6,053 nucleotides of DNA from NCBI GenBank assembly GCA_019308145.1, contig JAFDIG010000148.1, positions 1-6,053 on the forward strand, in the 5' to 3' direction. The position numbers were made by a program, and so were the translations under genes. Source of the DNA: Deltaproteobacteria bacterium (lineage in GTDB: Bacteria > Desulfobacterota > JAFDIG01). Below are positions 5,728-6,053 of this stretch, one piece after another (within the stretch, counting starts at the first letter, position 1; every line of letters begins with the position of its first letter). The notes under the pieces are model-generated. The model ran no database searches. It was given only the letters and a program-made list of their open reading frames with translations, and was not told the origin of the DNA.

Positions 5728-6053
5728 TCAGGACATCTATCAGATGGAGTAATAAATCTTAGATCTGTTATCTCCTTTAGAGGAAAATCACGGTCATAAT
5801 TAACATTAATAAAATGGGCATCAGCTTCATTAGCCCCTGTTACAAAATTTGAAAGTGAGCCAATAGCATGATCTGCTATGATTCTAATATCAAGTCCAAC
5901 AGGTCCTGCAAAACCTTTGGGCGCATTTGTTACTTTTTCAACTGTTGCTTCATCAGCAAGTTCGATCCATTCAGCTTTAAGATAATTTTTTAATTTTACC
6001 ATGTTTATCTCGTGATCACCTCTTACAAGAGCTGCAATAACACCTTTATCACT
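5616..6053 (-). CDS. proS: prolyl-tRNA synthetase, editing-domain fragment (upstream frame of broken proS, 5' end outside window)
   Basis: The frame is open to the window edge; numbering from there, an in-frame Met at codon 18 is internal, because 'DKGVIAALVRGDHEIN' (2-17) just before it is normal family sequence. Codons 1 to about 95 belong to the INS editing domain (YbaK-like), which hydrolyses Ala wrongly attached to tRNA-Pro. It shows 'GFAGP' (47-51, the GxxxP loop) and a His at about 80 in 'ADAHFINVNYDRD', the position of the conserved editing histidine. The return to the catalytic core follows in 'DLRFITPSDRCPECGGE' (97-113). After that the frame leaves the family, giving about 29 unrelated residues up to a stop at 5618-5616. 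The N-terminal catalytic motifs 1 and 2 should lie beyond 6053. Confidence 0.85.
   Translation of the reverse strand, partial: SDKGVIAALVRGDHEINMVKLKNYLKAEWIELADEATVEKVTNAPKGFAGPVGLDIRIIADHAIGSLSNFVTGANEADAHFINVNYDRDFPLKEITDLRFITPSDRCPECGGEILNLAQNILKQCTPRIWMLKGRKSSWLWDVME

Larger units (their letters stand above)
5218..6053 (-). pseudogene. proS: proS interrupted by an internal frameshifting deletion (or assembly error)
   Basis: The two fragments meet at about 5715-5712. Upstream sequence ends in 'CPECGGE' and downstream sequence resumes with 'FKLGTKYS'. Bacterial ProRS normally has about twelve residues between these points, including the conserved RGIEVGH(I/V) stretch, and these are absent from all frames here. 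Keeping the two leftover bases, the loss is about 34 bases, which also explains the change of frame. Both flanks are otherwise well conserved, including motif 3 and the editing residues, so the lesion is either very recent or an artefact of sequencing or assembly. Since ProRS is essential, a true lesion would require another copy in the genome. Confidence 0.65.

Noticed and set aside
1..6053. CRISPR array, insertion sequence, attachment site or tandem repeat
   Set aside because: No regularly spaced repeats, terminal inverted repeats, transposase or integrase sequence was seen on either strand.

Overview
This is AT-rich bacterial DNA (roughly one third G+C by eye) with compact genes on two divergently organised blocks that converge near position 2000-2240. 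The gene content (PAS/histidine-kinase-like sensor, M50 site-2 protease with CBS domains, DHH phosphoesterase, class II aldolase, COG1313-type radical SAM protein, bacterial-type prolyl-tRNA synthetase with an editing insert) suggests an anaerobic bacterium, perhaps from a poorly cultured lineage. The taxon cannot be fixed from this window. No rRNA, tRNA, CRISPR array, transposase or phage gene was seen.

Plus-strand block (1-1989): the 3' part of a sensor gene carrying a PAS domain and a phospho-acceptor (HisKA) domain but no ATPase domain, then a 129-base AT-rich gap with a weak hairpin and possible promoter, then a complete site-2 protease/CBS gene. Between the convergent blocks (1990-2237) there is no intact gene. 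The minus strand there reads like the decayed C-terminal end of a protein, spread over three frames.

Minus-strand block (6053 down to 2238): proS (5' end outside the window), a radical SAM gene overlapping it by 4 bases, and fba 14 bases further on form a tight operon. A hairpin after fba probably ends or attenuates that transcript. A DHH phosphoesterase gene follows, with its own plausible promoter, a good ribosome binding site and a TTG start.

The main anomalies are: (a) proS is broken by what looks like an internal deletion of about 34 bases that removes a conserved stretch and shifts the frame; (b) the DHH protein has Asp-Thr-His in place of its name-giving Asp-His-His; (c) the sensor protein stops naturally after HisKA without any kinase ATPase domain; and (d) the decayed gene between the two blocks. 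I see no convincing new multi-gene defence or mobile system. The rest is mostly housekeeping and signalling.
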